Assembly: GCA_028274465.1 (NCBI GenBank) | Contig: CM051456.1 | Span: 118,002,880 to 118,066,879, forward strand | Direction: 5' to 3' | Length of the DNA: 64,000 nucleotides | Source: Plantago ovata | Taxonomy: Eukaryota > Streptophyta > Magnoliopsida > Lamiales > Plantaginaceae | Shown here: piece by piece, positions 25,972-37,931 of the stretch | Position numbering within the stretch: position 1 is the stretch's first letter | Layout: each line of letters starts with the position of its first letter | Program-made: the position numbers and the translations under genes | The notes under the pieces: generated by a model | The model's database searches: none | What the model was told of the DNA's origin: nothing | What the model saw: the letters and a program-made list of their open reading frames with translations, nothing else

Positions 25972-26843
25972 GGAAAAATGACATTTTTGGTCCCAAAGTT
26001 TTATGGCTCTCGCAAATGTACTCCCATGTATTTTGGTTCTATTGGCACTTTTATTCCTAAAATTTGATAACTTTGGCAAAATTAGTCTTTTATTATTATT
26101 ATTATTTTTTTCTTTTATTGGTGATGTGGTGACGCATTCAACAAGTCAACATCACCGGATAAAATCATTATGATGTCATATTTGTTAATAAATAACCTCA
26201 AATTTATTTAAAAATTTTAAAATACTTTTTTAATAACATGAAATCAACTAATCAAGAAACAAAAAAATCAACAGAAAATTTAGAAAATCTTTTTAGAAAC
26301 GTTTTATTGAAAAAAAAACATAACATTTAGAGGGAAAAATGGAAATAAAAACTAAAGGGTAAAAAAAGAGGTGTTCTTTAAATACAGTGCGGTGAATATT
26401 TGCAATTTCATCAAAAAATAATTTTCAATCTGGAGAGCACACTCATTTTTCTTTTTCCCCTTTAATTTTCATTGTTTTGGGTTTTTCTTTTTCTTTTTTC
26501 TAAATTTTCTATTTGACAAAAAAACAAAAAAATATTCTAAATTTTTTTCTTAAATTTTTGTTATATAGGAAAATATGATTCTTAAATTTTTATTAAATTT
26601 TTTGTTTTAGAAAAAGGGAATGTGACATCATAATAATGATGTCATCATGTGTTATGGGAACGTTGACTTGTTGACTATGCACCACATCATCACTCATCAT
26701 AAAATATAAAAAAAAAAAATTACCACAGTTGTTAAACTTTGGGACCAAAATTGCCAGTATAAGAAAACATATAGGACTACGTATATTCATTTGTCAAAAT
26801 CAAACCTAACCTATGAAACTTTGGGACAAAAATGTCATTTTCC
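25972..26843. mobile_element. TIR element upstream of CRK-D
   Basis: The ends GGAAAAATGACATTTTTGG and CAAAAATGTCATTTTCCC are inverted repeats extending about 35 bp (including TCCCAAAGTTT). The interior is AT-rich, without an ORF. Its right half and right flank match 14650-15180 upstream of CRK-C. Superfamily not determined; MULE-like is possible. Confidence 0.7.
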
Positions 26844-27099
26844 CAACTTAAATGGTGTATTTTGTGTTAGATGATTATTTTTTAGTTTTAAGGTAGAAAA
26901 ATCTATTTTGTAAGTATCAGAGAAATCACTATCTGATTCGGCCAATTTTGAATAGTTCCTCATTAGTCATTAGGTAGCAAATGGGTGGCCTAGATTAATA
27001 CTGTTCATAACAATTATGGTACTTGTAATTAAAAAATTCTCAAAATTCTTTAAAGAGAAAAAAACGGAAAAAAAAAAGAAGAATAAAGAATTAAAGAGG

Positions 27100-27247
27100 G
27101 GGTGTTGAAGAAAGTTCCAATATCCTTCTTACTCAAAACTAGCCACTTAAATGACAGATATTTTCCATATATACTCCATAGCCGGCGACCATTCCACTCA
27201 TAATAACTCATCCAAATTCTCCATACTCACACAACACAACCAAAACT
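27100..27247 (+). promoter_or_regulatory. CRK-D proximal promoter
   Basis: Carries the TTGAAGAAAGTTCCA block, CTCAAAACTAGCCACTTAA, and a CATATATACT TATA box near 27166. The W-box core seen in A, B and C (GTCAAA) reads CTCAAA here, so TTGAC is lost. Confidence 0.45.
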
Positions 27248-27899
27248 ATGCTCAGCCAGTTGCGGTGGTGGCTCCGCCTAGATGTGTTGTTGGTGGCCGT
27301 GTTGACATTTTCGAAAAAAGCAAATTCACAGCCTCAGATAAACTTGGTCAATGAGGGATGCGGTACGTACAATGCAACGGACACGCACAGCTTTCTTGAA
27401 AATCTCAACCGCTCATTATCCGAGCTCAGGGGTGATCTTTCAGGTGGAAGTCACTTCGCGACTGCACGGCGGCCAGTTTACGCGATGGTGCAGTGTAGGA
27501 AGTATATGTCTCGGGGTGATTGTTTGGCGTGCTATGATGCTGCTGTGGCTCAGATTAGGCATTGCTCTGTTGCTAATGGTGCCCGTGTTATTTATGATGG
27601 CTGTTTTCTTAGGTACATATCATCATATTTGTTTCTGATTCGATATGTTTGTTTTGTTATTTTTTTTTAGTTTACTTTACCTTCAATAAATTGTAAATCA
27701 AACCATAAAAATTAAAAAAATTACATTTTAAAAATAGAGTGACTAGACTTTCATAATATTATTTCACATTTTATTTTTGCGGTTTAATTTAAAATTTATT
27801 GAAGGTTCAAATGGGGCTAAAACAAATCAACAAAACAAATATAGAATTTAAATAAACAGATGAGTACACAATAATACAATTCATTCTTTTTAACCTACT

Positions 27900-28130
27900 T
27901 ATTTCGTCCAAAAATAATTGAAACATTTTGTTTTGTTGACTTTTATTAGGGTCGGTTTGACCTCAAATTACACATGAAAAATAATTTAAAACTTTATATT
28001 ATATAAATATAAACATTCTAGTTTATAAATATAATGTTTATAATTATTTTTATTGTATAATTTATGATTAATTTAAAAAACTAACAAAATAAAATGTTTC
28101 ACTTATTTTTATTTTGAATGAAAGTATTTT
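27900..28130. mobile_element. MITE-like foldback in CRK-D intron 1
   Basis: TTGAAACATTTTGTTTTGTT at the left and AACAAAATAAAATGTTTCA at the right are inverted repeats around an AT-rich core. Termini are not sharply defined. Confidence 0.5.
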
Positions 28131-28638
28131 TAAATGGAAGAAGTACTATTCAAGACGGAATTGATTGATCCAAACGGCACTCAATGATGTAGCTCCATGG
28201 TGGCCAAGAGGAAACGAACTGCGGTCATAGTACTTGGGAAGATTGAATGACTATTTGAGCAGAGTAAAATACCCTTCACATGTATTCCTTCAAATATTTT
28301 TGAAAAGAGATGGAGAGGTGGAGGTTTATATAGTTCAATTATAATTAAACAATACATATGGAAAATTAAATCTAATAATACCAACCAATAATAATGGAAG
28401 AGAATACGATATTATCAGGACATGTATATCATTCTACATTTACCTTGATATATACCGCTGCAAAAATACAATATTATTGAAACGAAAGATATTTAATGAA
28501 TAATTTATCCATTATATTACAACCTTCCTACTTTGAATTTTTTACGGTTACATTACAAACTTTCTAACTCTAAAATTGAAACTTTTTACAACTATGAATT
28601 ATTTATTATTTTCTCTTTTCTTCTTTATCACTCTCTTA

Positions 28639-28830
28639 TACTCACCTGTTTTTTCTGATGGTTTACGTTTGATTTTGGAAAGCTTTTTTTAGGAGATTGA
28701 AATAATGAGTGTGGTGTTTCTTTTAGTGACAGAATTCACAATAAAGTTGTGAGTTGTGGGATAAAATTTTCCAAAAAAAAAAAAGAAATGTAATTAATCT
28801 AAAAAAAGGAATACGAAAGCAATTTTTTAA
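28639..28830. mobile_element. MITE, family member 1 of 3, in CRK-D intron 1
   Basis: TACTCACCTGTTTTTTCTG ... GGTTTACGTTT ... GAGTGTGGTGTTT ... ATAAAGTTGTGAG: the same order of motifs as the copies at 59301 and 60441. The right end is eroded. Confidence 0.55.
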
Positions 28831-28916
28831 AAAATGAATATAAATCAATTCTTTAACATTATTTATTAAATTGCATAGTTTTTATCAATTAGAAAGATTT
28901 AAATGGTGTGGAGGAA

Positions 28917-29858
28917 GGGTGACCCGAGCGGGATTTTCTATGTCAGTTACTATGCCACCCTCTATGCCAACATTAAAAATTTGACACGTGGCAACGAATT
29001 TAACAAACCTCCACACTTAATAATTATCATTTCTTCTCGTTTTGTGCTTAATGATTTATAGGGAATTTGTTCCACCCAAATTTTAACCAACTAAATAAAT
29101 ATAATATGGTTTTTTAATATTAATAATTCATGTGGCATTATGAGAAATTATTCTCGCATAGTTCCGGTATGAAAATGGAATGTTCCAATAGTTCTATTAT
29201 GATAATGTGAATTTTAAAAGGAAAAGAAAGATAATTATTTTGCATAATTTAGTTTTACCTTATACTAATTTTTAAAAATATTCCAGTATTGCTCTGGAAA
29301 TAATTGTGCATGAATATTTATACTATTACATCTGCTATTATTATACTTCATTCCACCATATTTTGTTAACCTTGTAAATTAAAAATTCATTTGATCTTAA
29401 ATTAATTTCAAATCATATCAGAAAAATAATTTTAAAAAGTTATTATTTGATAAGTATAAATATTATGTCTTCATAACATAAATTTTTTAATTTTTTTCGG
29501 GTAGAATTCAAAGTTATTTTGTGTTTATATTATTTGTAAAAGAAATTAACAAAATAGAGTGTTAATCCAAAATTGGAACCGAAAAGTAACATCTTATTTC
29601 GTTGTTTAATTATATTTTGCAATAAAAAAATAAAATGGACCACCAAAATTTTACCATGTGAAATTTTTTTCTCTAAAACTATTGGAAAAAAAAAAAGGAA
29701 AGAAAACAAATGGCATAAGGTAAAAACATGAAGGAAATAAAAAGAGGGGTTATATGGTGTGATGGTCTAGGTAATTTGTTGTCACATGTCACATTCATAA
29801 TGCTGGCATAGAAGTTGGCATAGGAATTGATATAGAAAATCCCGCTTGAGTATGACCC
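28917..29858. mobile_element. Non-autonomous TIR transposon (942 bp) in CRK-D intron 1
   Basis: Long terminal inverted repeats of about 85 bp: the left begins GGGTGACCCGAGCGGGATTT, and the right is its imperfect inverse ending AAATCCCGCTTGAGTATGACCC. Both continue through CTATGCCA and GACACGTGGCAAC/GTTGTCACATGTCAC. AT-rich interior, no ORF. Long TIRs suggest a MULE-type element. Confidence 0.75.
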
Positions 29859-30445
29859 TCCTATCTTTTTTAAATGTCGTTTTAGAGTTTTCACACATTT
29901 TAATACAACTCATTCAATTTATTGATTTACTAAAAATATTGCATTAACTACAAGTTTCAACCAATAGGATACCTCAAAATGGTATGAAATTCAACAACAT
30001 ACATTAATTATATTGAAATTACTTTTTGAAACATGCGAAATGACAATTATTTTTTAAATAGTGTAAAAGCTAAAATGACAATTATTAAAAATAGGAGGGT
30101 GTAGTAATTTTTTTTTTCTTTTTTTTTTTGTTTACTTTGGAATGTTTCTAGAGCCAACAGTCATTGTATCTTTCATAAAAGTTTCAACCTTAATCAGTTA
30201 ATATGACACATATTTGTGAAGCTCTTATTTGATGCATGTATGTAGTAATTTGTAAACACCAGTTATATTAATCTTTGTTGTAGAAACTATATCTTAATGC
30301 ATTTTTAAGTATGCTTAATGTGTTTTTAATTGATTCCATATGTATATATATGATATATATACCCATGTCTTATAATATTTCAATGCCCCAATAGAGTTAA
30401 TATATTTCTAGGGAGAGTTATGAAGGTGGTTCTCAAAAAGATACC

Positions 30446-31147
30446 TATTAGGTTCATAATTACATTTTGGTCCGAAAACAGCAGTTTTTTAGTTGACTAG
30501 CTAGTATTTACATCTTTGTCATCCCCTCTAAATTGGCAAAACAAACAACCCTTAAGGAAAGAAAAAAAAACCTAACCTTCTTCTCCAATTAAGCTCCGAC
30601 CGGAACTTTTTCCGTTCCGGTCGGAGCTGCAACTGCTCGATCGAAGCAGAGCATAAACTGCTCCGATCAGAGAAAAAACTGCTCCAGCCAGCTCTGATCG
30701 GAGCAGAAACTGCTCCGATCAGAGCTGATCGGCTCCTATCGGAGCAGTCTTGCTCCGATCGGAGCAGTGACTGCTTCATTCTCCGATCGAAGCAATAAAC
30801 TGCTCCAATCGGAGCAGTCAGGAGCAGTGACTGCTCCGATCGGAGCAGTTAAGCTTCGATTGGAGCAAGAAACTACTCCGATCGGAGCAGTTAAGCTCCT
30901 ATTGGAGCAAGAAACTGCTCCAATTGGAGCATATGTGGTGGAGCTGTTGCTGCTCCACCATGGAAGGTGGAGAGCTCCACCACCAGAGTTCATTTTTTTT
31001 CATTTTTTCTTTTTTTAATTTTTTAATTTTTTTTTTTTTTTTAAAAGAAAACTTCAAGTCTTGTTTGGCAAAGTAAAAATCTGAATTTGGAATAGTACTT
31101 AATTTGATCAAGAGCGTGGACTAAAATGTAATTGTAAACCTAAGTAA
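30446..31147. mobile_element. Palindrome-bearing TIR element P1 in CRK-D intron 1
   Basis: TIRs: TAGGTTCATAATTACATTTT at the left, AAAATGTAATTGTAAACCTA at the right (inverted, about 28 bp with GGTCC/GGAC). In between lies a GC-rich core at 30592-30985 made almost wholly of short palindromes on the pattern TGCTCCGATCGGAGCA, then pyrimidine- and purine-rich stretches. The ORFs printed through the core on both strands are by-products of the palindromes. Confidence 0.7.
30592..30985. repeat. GGAGC/GCTCC palindrome array inside P1
   Basis: At least a dozen copies of CTGCTCC(G/A)ATCGGAGCAG-like units separated by 5-15 bp spacers (TTAAGCT, AAGAAACT). Units are perfect or near-perfect palindromes, so each can fold by itself and with any other. 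Confidence 0.85.
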
Positions 31148-33776
31148 TCCTTTTTTGTTATTAGAGACGCTAACAAGGCAAGTTACGAGTCCTATTTCAA
31201 TATGTGAGTACTATGACTTCAGGTGAAAATCTACAAGTTAAAGTTAAGAACTTTTAGACCTCAAATTTACTTTGGCGGCTCAAAGTGGACCATACTACCA
31301 ATCAATTTAGAGGGTGCAATATATGGTTTTCCGCTAAGAGTTTGAACCTAGCTTACAAAACACAACCACAGGAAATTGAATACAACAAAATGGAAGAAAA
31401 ACTAATTGATCATGTGGTTCAGTTGGGCACAACACAAGATATGGTTCATGATTGAACAGAGTGCATTAATGTTGCATGGTGCACTTACTTATTTTGCTTT
31501 ATTATTTTTATTGTTGTTTATAAGGTATGAGAGCAACAAATTCTATGATCAGTCTGCACATCCTGGAAATTCTGGAGATTGTGGAAACCAAACTGCACCT
31601 CAGGCTTTTGTGCATTTACTACAGCGGCTCAAACACTGGTGCACAATCTGCAGCTGGCAACGCCAAGAATCCAAGGCTACTATGCAGCCACTATACAGCT
31701 TGTGATCACTAGTGGTGGCAACTTGACTATTTATGGCATGGCACAATGTGCTGAATCAATAAGCCGAACAGGTTGCCGAGACTGCTTGACTGTTGCACAA
31801 GCGAACATAAAGGACTGTTTGACAAATGCATGTGCAGATGTAAGGGCTTATGATGCAGCCTGTTTCATGCGTTATTCAGTCACCCCGTTTTTTGCAGCTA
31901 ATCAGACAGTAAATATAGCTCCTTTCCTGAGAGGAGGAGGAGGTAACTCCTTTTTCTTTCAGTAAATTCTTATTCCCATTCACATGCTTTTATAGTTCAT
32001 ATGCGAAATATTTGGAACTAATGTCTGGATAAGTTCAGTTACAGATTTACATAAAACTTACTCTCTTTTAATGGTTTAGGAAGTTCAACTAGCAGAAAGG
32101 CAATTATGTGTGGTGCTGTTGGAGGTGCAGGGCTTGTGCTGATACTGATTGCGATGTTCTTGTGGTATAAGTTTTCACGAAACGTGCGAAGAACAAAAAG
32201 AGGTGACTTAAATTTGTTGTTTAGATCATTTATTTAATTAATAACAGTTGTGTTGATTAGAATTCGAGGTTTGGGTGTTGGATCAAGGAAAATATATATA
32301 GCCATGGCAAAAAACAAGACAACGTAGTCATTACGATTCATGCTTCTCTTCTTCGTTTAGATGATATACTGGGAGCAACTGAACTACAAGGACCAATCGA
32401 TACAATTATAAGGACTTAAAATCTGCGACAAAGAACTTTAGTGAAGAAAACAAGCTAGGAGAAGGTGGTTTTGGCGACGTTTACAAGGTAAGAAACTCGT
32501 TATGTACTTTGGTGTTGTATTGTTTTTGTTTACATTACCACTAACAAAATATACACTTACAGGCGACTTTGAAAAATGGGAATATCGTTGCTGTTAAGAG
32601 ACTGAATATACGTTACACCAGAGCAAAGGCCGACTTTGACACTGAAGTTAGGCTTATCAGTAATGTTCATCACCGCAATCTTGTTCGTCTCTTAGGGTGC
32701 TGTACTAAGAAATCAGAACTCCTCCTTGTTTACGAGTACATGGCAAATGCAAGCCTTGATAGATTTCTATATGGTAAGGTGTTAGGTAATTCATGTAAGA
32801 ACCATTTATATACGTTGTTCTGCCAATTGAAATCAAATTGAACAATGTCGTCCAATTCTTGTGAATGACAGGCGAAACAAGGAGATTGCTTACCTGGAAA
32901 CAGCGGTTTAATATAATATTCGGCACAGCTAGAGGTCTTGCATATTTGCATGAACAATACCATGTAACCATCATACACCGAGATATCAAGCCAGGGAATA
33001 TTCTGCTCGACGAGGAGTTTCAAGCCAAGATTGCAGATTTCGGTTTGGCTAGGCTTCTTCCAGAGAATCAGAGCCATGTTAACACTAAATTTGCAGGGAC
33101 TTTGTAAGTGCATCTGAACTTTCTGCATCTTAACACTTTCTGAAATCATTACACCAGCTCTAATAGGCCACTTTTGTGTGCTTTCTCTATTGTTTTATCA
33201 GGGGTTACACAGCACCAGAATATGCAATCCATGGATATTTATCAGAGAAAGTTGATACCTACAGCTTTGGGGTTGTAATACTCGAAATCATTAGTGGGCG
33301 AAGATGCACTGCCATGAATGCTGACTCTGACACTGGGTATCTACTTCAAGAGGTACGTACATTATATTTATACTGTTCACTTTCTACTGCCAAACTTTGA
33401 TAAATAGTGTGAAGGTGTTATATCTTACATTGTTGTGATTCACGGTGACTATATATAGGCGTGGAAACTGTATGAGAGTGGAACACATGACACAATAGTC
33501 GACACAGCATTGGATACGAGTGATTATGAACCTGAAGATGTGAAGAAACTGGTTGAAATTGCACTGATTTGCACACAGTCACCTCCTTCCACAAGGCCTA
33601 CAATGTCTGAGATTCTGATTTTGCTCTCAAGTAAAAATGAACAAGACACAAGAACTCCAAACCGGCCTTCTTCGTTTATTTACTCTGGGAGCATTGGTGG
33701 CATGTCTATTGCTACATCTACGGGTACAGAAGCCTCTAGTGCGACGATGACGCAGAGTCGATTCATCGGCCGCTAG

Positions 33777-34245
33777 AGCATGTAACATAGATGATTGTAA
33801 AAGACAAGCTCATAACATGCAGATACTATAGAAAATGAATAAGAAATTTTGGCTTGTTATGTTACATTTTGCATGTTTCTTTGAGAATTGGTATTGTACT
33901 ATAATATTTGCAGGTTTTTAGATGTGTAAGAGGCTAAGAGCCCCAGGCTTCAGCATTGTGTCATGTAAATAATTGTACACTGTAGATAATAGTGTCTACA
34001 TTTCAATATTTTGCATTAAATTATACATCTACATTACATTAAAGAGGTTTTTTTTTTTTTTTTTTTTTTTTTGAAACGGCATTAAAAAGGATCAAATTTG
34101 AATTTTAAACGGAGTAAAAGATTATTACATAATGTTTTGAAATAATAAGCTTAGTTTGAGGAGGGAGAATGAATGAAGGATAAAATTAGCAATTTCTAGA
34201 AATTATAATTATACAGAATCTTGAATAAAGAGAAAGTCATTAACT
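33777..34245. other. CRK-D 3' flank with a LINE tail
   Basis: No gene. 34047-34072 is a long T run followed by GAAACGGCATTAAAAAGG, a minus-strand LINE 3' tail like that at 4905. Confidence 0.5.
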
Positions 34246-34249
34246 TGGG

Positions 34250-35297
34250 GGCGATTTACATGTGGACCCCTCTTATGCTCGGTAATTACATATGTTTCCT
34301 CGTTAGTAAAAGAATTACGTATAAACCCTCTTTATGCAAAACAATTACAAATAAACCCACGATCTTGACTTTTGCCGCTCTTAATCATGGAAAATACATA
34401 ATTGTCCTTGAACAATTATCAGATTTTAAATTTTACCAAACAATCTCAACTTTAAGTTATTACAAAATAAACCCACATATCTTATCTAAATTATAAATTT
34501 CCCCAAAATTTTTTTATTTCTTCTTCTTTCTAATTTACCGGATTCCGGTGCCGGAATCCGGTAGCCACCATCAGCTCCGATCTGGAGCCGTGAAACAGAT
34601 CCAGATCGGAGCTGTTACAGCTCCAGATCTGGAGTTGGCAGCTCCAGATCTGGAGCTGCAATAAGAGCTCCGACGGAGCTCTGTAATAGAGCTCGTCGGA
34701 GCTCTTTACAGAGCTCCGACGGAGCTCTGTTATAGAGCTCGTCGGAGCTCTTTACAGAGCTCCACCGGAGCCCTGTAAGAGCTCCGACGGAGCTCTGTAA
34801 TAGAGCTCGTCGGAGCTCTTTACAGAGCTCCACCGGAGCCCTGTAAGAGCTCCGACGGAGCGGAGCTCTGTAAAGAGCTCCGACGAGCTCTATAACAGAG
34901 CTCCGTCGGAGCTCTTACAGGGCTCCACCGTAAGAGCTCCGACGGAACTCTGTTATAGAGCTCGTCGGAGCTCTTTACAGAGCTCCACCGGATTCCGGTC
35001 AACCCATTGCCGGAATCCGGTAATAGAATTAAAGAAAGAAAAGAAAAGAAAAAAAGAGAAAAAGAAAAGAAAAAAAGAGAAAAAGAAAAGAAAAAAAAAG
35101 AAAAAGGATTAAATTGCAAATAAGATTAAAGGAATAAGGCTAAATTGTATAAGGGCGTGTTTGGATAATTAGTAATGAACAGTAGATTATAAGCAGGTCA
35201 ACGCAACTGCTTAAATTGGGGCTATATGTAATTCTTTTATTAACGAGGAAAGATTTGAAAAGCACGTCCATAAGAGGGGGTCCAGGCGTAAAAATCT
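34250..35297. mobile_element. Palindrome-bearing TIR element P2
   Basis: The left end (GATTTACATGTGGACCCCTC) and right end (GGGGGTCCAGGCGTAAAAATC) are inverted repeats continuing inward (CTTATG/CATAAG, CCTCGTTAGTAAAAGAATTA and its inverse near 35230). The core at 34540-35015 is a dense array of GAGCTCC palindromes bracketed by CCGGATTCCGG...CCGGAATCCGG. A purine-rich AAGAAAAG tract lies at 35030-35106. Same architecture as P1 but with different palindrome units. Confidence 0.7.
34540..35015. repeat. GAGCTC/GGAGCTCC palindrome array inside P2
   Basis: Units such as CTCCGACGGAGCTCTGTAA and GAGCTCGTCGGAGCTC repeat in both orientations, with larger direct repeats of about 105 bp (compare 34680-34760 with 34785-34850). 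The first part uses GATCTGGAGC units. Flanked by inverted CCGGAATCCGG motifs. Confidence 0.85.
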
Positions 35298-35585
35298 CTT
35301 AACTTGGAGATTACATTTAATGGCACCTGAGCATAATTTAGTAAGTTAACGCTGGTAAAGAAATATGGAACATGATGAAGATCAAAAGTTTCCAATAAAT
35401 CTTAAAAGTTCACCTGTATTTTCTCTGGAGTTCAAGAAAATGTCACTTTCCATTTAACATTAGATTCTTAACGTTTGTGTCTTCACCCTGAAGTCTCTTC
35501 CCATACTTGGACGCCAAGTTTCACACATCACTTTCACTCTCCCTTTCGTCTTGTGTATATATATATATAAACAAACACGCACTCG

Positions 35586-37931
35586 ATGGGACATCTCGAA
35601 AATCATAAGCAGATACAAAAGCCAACCAAATCCGTGTTGCAGGTTTCCGATTATGAGCCATCAACAACAATGTTTCGCCCTGCTATTGTTTGTGCTTCTG
35701 TTTCGTCGCAGGCAAGTGAATCGTGGGGAGGCTGGTTCTCTTCATCTAATAAAGAGAGTGACAGCAAGCCGAAATCTCCGAGCGATTCATCTGTCCCCAA
35801 GCTTATCGGGGCCGAGTTTGCTCTTGAAGACCTGAATGATGATGAAAAGGCTGTGGAATTGATCAACGCCGCGAAGATACAGATGCGTGCACCAACATCT
35901 TGTTGGGTGAACGCGTATAGTAACCTTTTCGCAGGGTGTTCTAAGATTCTTTCGGATCAGGATTTGAAAGATAGGCTTACCTGGGAGCTGAGTGATTGCT
36001 ATTTGAGGCATACGGGAAGAACTCCGTTTCCGCAGTGCGGTCGGAATCGTCGGATCAATGATTGTGTCAAGAAATTGAATGATGATCATCACAAAACTTA
36101 TGGGCTGTATTTTCTTCAGATTGACTCCATCTGCCATCAATTGCAGTAAGTTCATCGGTTTTCGATCACTGTAACTATTTCTTATGCTTATTTTCGCTTT
36201 CCATTTCTGTCAAACTCGCTAACACAGATATGATTCTTGATTCTGCAGGATTCTTGCATTTAAGCATCAAACTGAGAGGCTGGTAAATGAGCTGAAATTA
36301 TCTGCGGAGTATGCAGAAGCAAAGCTAGAGGTTATCGAAGGACGAGGGAAGATTCTATTGCAGAATTCGAAGGAGATACATGGTTCGTTGGAATCTATTG
36401 ATCTGCAGACTCAACATGTGGTCGAAACGTCGAAAGAAGTTCAAGATAATGTAAATGTTCTAAAGGAGCATTCACAGAAAGTTTACGAGCAATCCAAAGG
36501 CATTGCAGATTCTCAAGAAGAACTAATGGAAGGTCAGCGAAAAATGAAAGATAAGCTGGATGAAGGGATGGAAATGCTTCATGATTCATATCATACTCTG
36601 GGCGAAGAAATAACTTACTTGAAGAACGAAACGGTTGAAATAGAGAAGGTGGTTGGTAAAGTTGGAGAAGAAATGTTCTCAAAAATGACAACTCTGCAGG
36701 ATAAAGCAGATGACATTGAGAGTTTGACAGGCAGTGCTTTGGACAAGCAGAAACAACTTCTAGAGGGTCAATTGTCAGCTCTTGACGGTCTTCATCTTCT
36801 CACAAAATTTCAATCCGAAGCCCTGGAAGAAAGCAGGTAACAAGCACACAGGATATATTCTAAGAAAGTTGCATCTCTAAATGAAATAATCAAAACGAAT
36901 TCACGGTTAATTTTAATACATGCAGGGGGACTTTGCAAAAGTTAGCAGAATTCGGCAAAAAACAACAAGAGGAGCTTCTTCTACGTCAGGAACAGCTTCA
37001 AAAGGTGCATAGTCATCTTGCAGAGAATTCAAAGACAATATTAGCAGCTCAGGTAAGTCCAGTCATTTTAAGTAGCAGCACTCCTTTGATAATATTGCAC
37101 ATAAGTGTTTTCTCATAATTTGTACACCTTTTCTCAGGAAGCTTTTGAAAACAAGCAAGCAAGAATGCTGAATGCCATAGACAAGCTATTCGCATTGCAT
37201 ACTGAAATGCTGAAGGAATCAAGATCAGTCAAAATATTTATCATCTATTCATTACTGATCTTTGTTCTTTACATGTTCACAAGTATGAAGCAAACATACA
37301 ATGTCAGAACCAGGCTATATGTAGGTAAGTAGTATTATTTACAACTTCAACTGAAGTTAGCATTTCTATGATGTCCTTTCCTTCACCTCAAAGCACATTG
37401 TTTACTATTCTAGTATTCTTGCAGGATTATGTGTGGCACTCTCCATTGAGCTGAGTATAATCCGCTTCACAACATTCAGTTTAGAACCTCAGGCATGGAC
37501 AGTGATTTCAGTCAGATCATTGTTCCTAATTCTAGCCTCAGTTCAACTACTATACGCTATTTGGACATACAGGTGATATTTCAAACATCCATTTAGCAAC
37601 GTGGTTATGAAATTCACACATATTACCTTAAATCTTATGGATGTTTTGTCAACTATGCAGGGATTATGAAGTTTTGAATCATCAGATACTACTGACATTG
37701 ATTGACAAGGTCAACGGAATTCAAAGATATAAACAATGGGAATATGAAATGGATGAGGATAGTGAGGTGAATTGGTCTTCATGGGTCAATACAGAGTTAC
37801 CGGAAGATGTTGGTAAACTAGAGGACCCTGACTACATCTTTGCAGAGGAAGTAGGAGAAAATATACTTGAGCCTAACACAAGTTCACAGAGATATAATCT
37901 GCGTAACAGGCATAGATACATAAAGTATTAG
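35586..37931 (+). CDS. GEX1: GEX1 (gamete expressed 1, KAR5/Brambleberry family)
   Basis: Exons 35586-36145, 36249-36836, 36926-37052, 37138-37324, 37425-37572 and 37661-37931 join in phase (626 aa from ATG 35586; 598 aa from ATG 35670, nearer the Arabidopsis length). The N-terminal domain shows the family pattern ESWGGWFSSS, SCWVNAYSNLFAGC, LSDC, FPQCG and ICHQLQ. A long Glu/Lys/Gln coiled coil follows (exons 2-4). Then come two to three membrane segments (FIIYSLLIFVLYMF; exon 5 is almost wholly hydrophobic) and an acidic tail. Known role: nuclear-envelope protein of gametes and embryo, required for nuclear fusion. Oddity: a signal-peptide-like stretch (MSHQQQCFALLLFVLLF, from 35653) lies in a different frame from the mature protein. 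The N-terminus is therefore uncertain, through a frameshift or sequence error. Confidence 0.85.

Larger units (their letters stand above)
27248..33776 (+). pseudogene. CRK: CRK-D: cysteine-rich receptor-like kinase, frameshifted
   Basis: Exon equivalents: 27248-27612, 31525-31942, 32080-32202, 32361-32487, 32563-32773, 32872-33103, 33202-33352, 33459-33776. Exon 1 is intact (signal peptide, DUF26-1 [13 protein letters not shown]). Exon 2 has a net two-base insertion near 31603-31612 relative to CRK-C and runs into a stop near 31705. It also has a two-codon insertion adding a cysteine in DUF26-2. Exon 4 lacks one base near 32395 (GGACCAATCG against GGACCAAATCG), causing a second frameshift. 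The kinase exons 5-8 stay open with [15 protein letters not shown] and APEY, so decay is recent or a kinase-only product is made. Intron 1 is 3.9 kb, swollen by several insertions. Sequencing error is possible but would have to hit twice. Confidence 0.8.

Noticed and set aside
30552-31018. ORFs of 75-85 codons on both strands through the palindrome core
   Set aside because: They are translations of GGAGCAG palindromes, mirror each other on opposite strands, and have no start context or homology; the same holds for 34615-35119.
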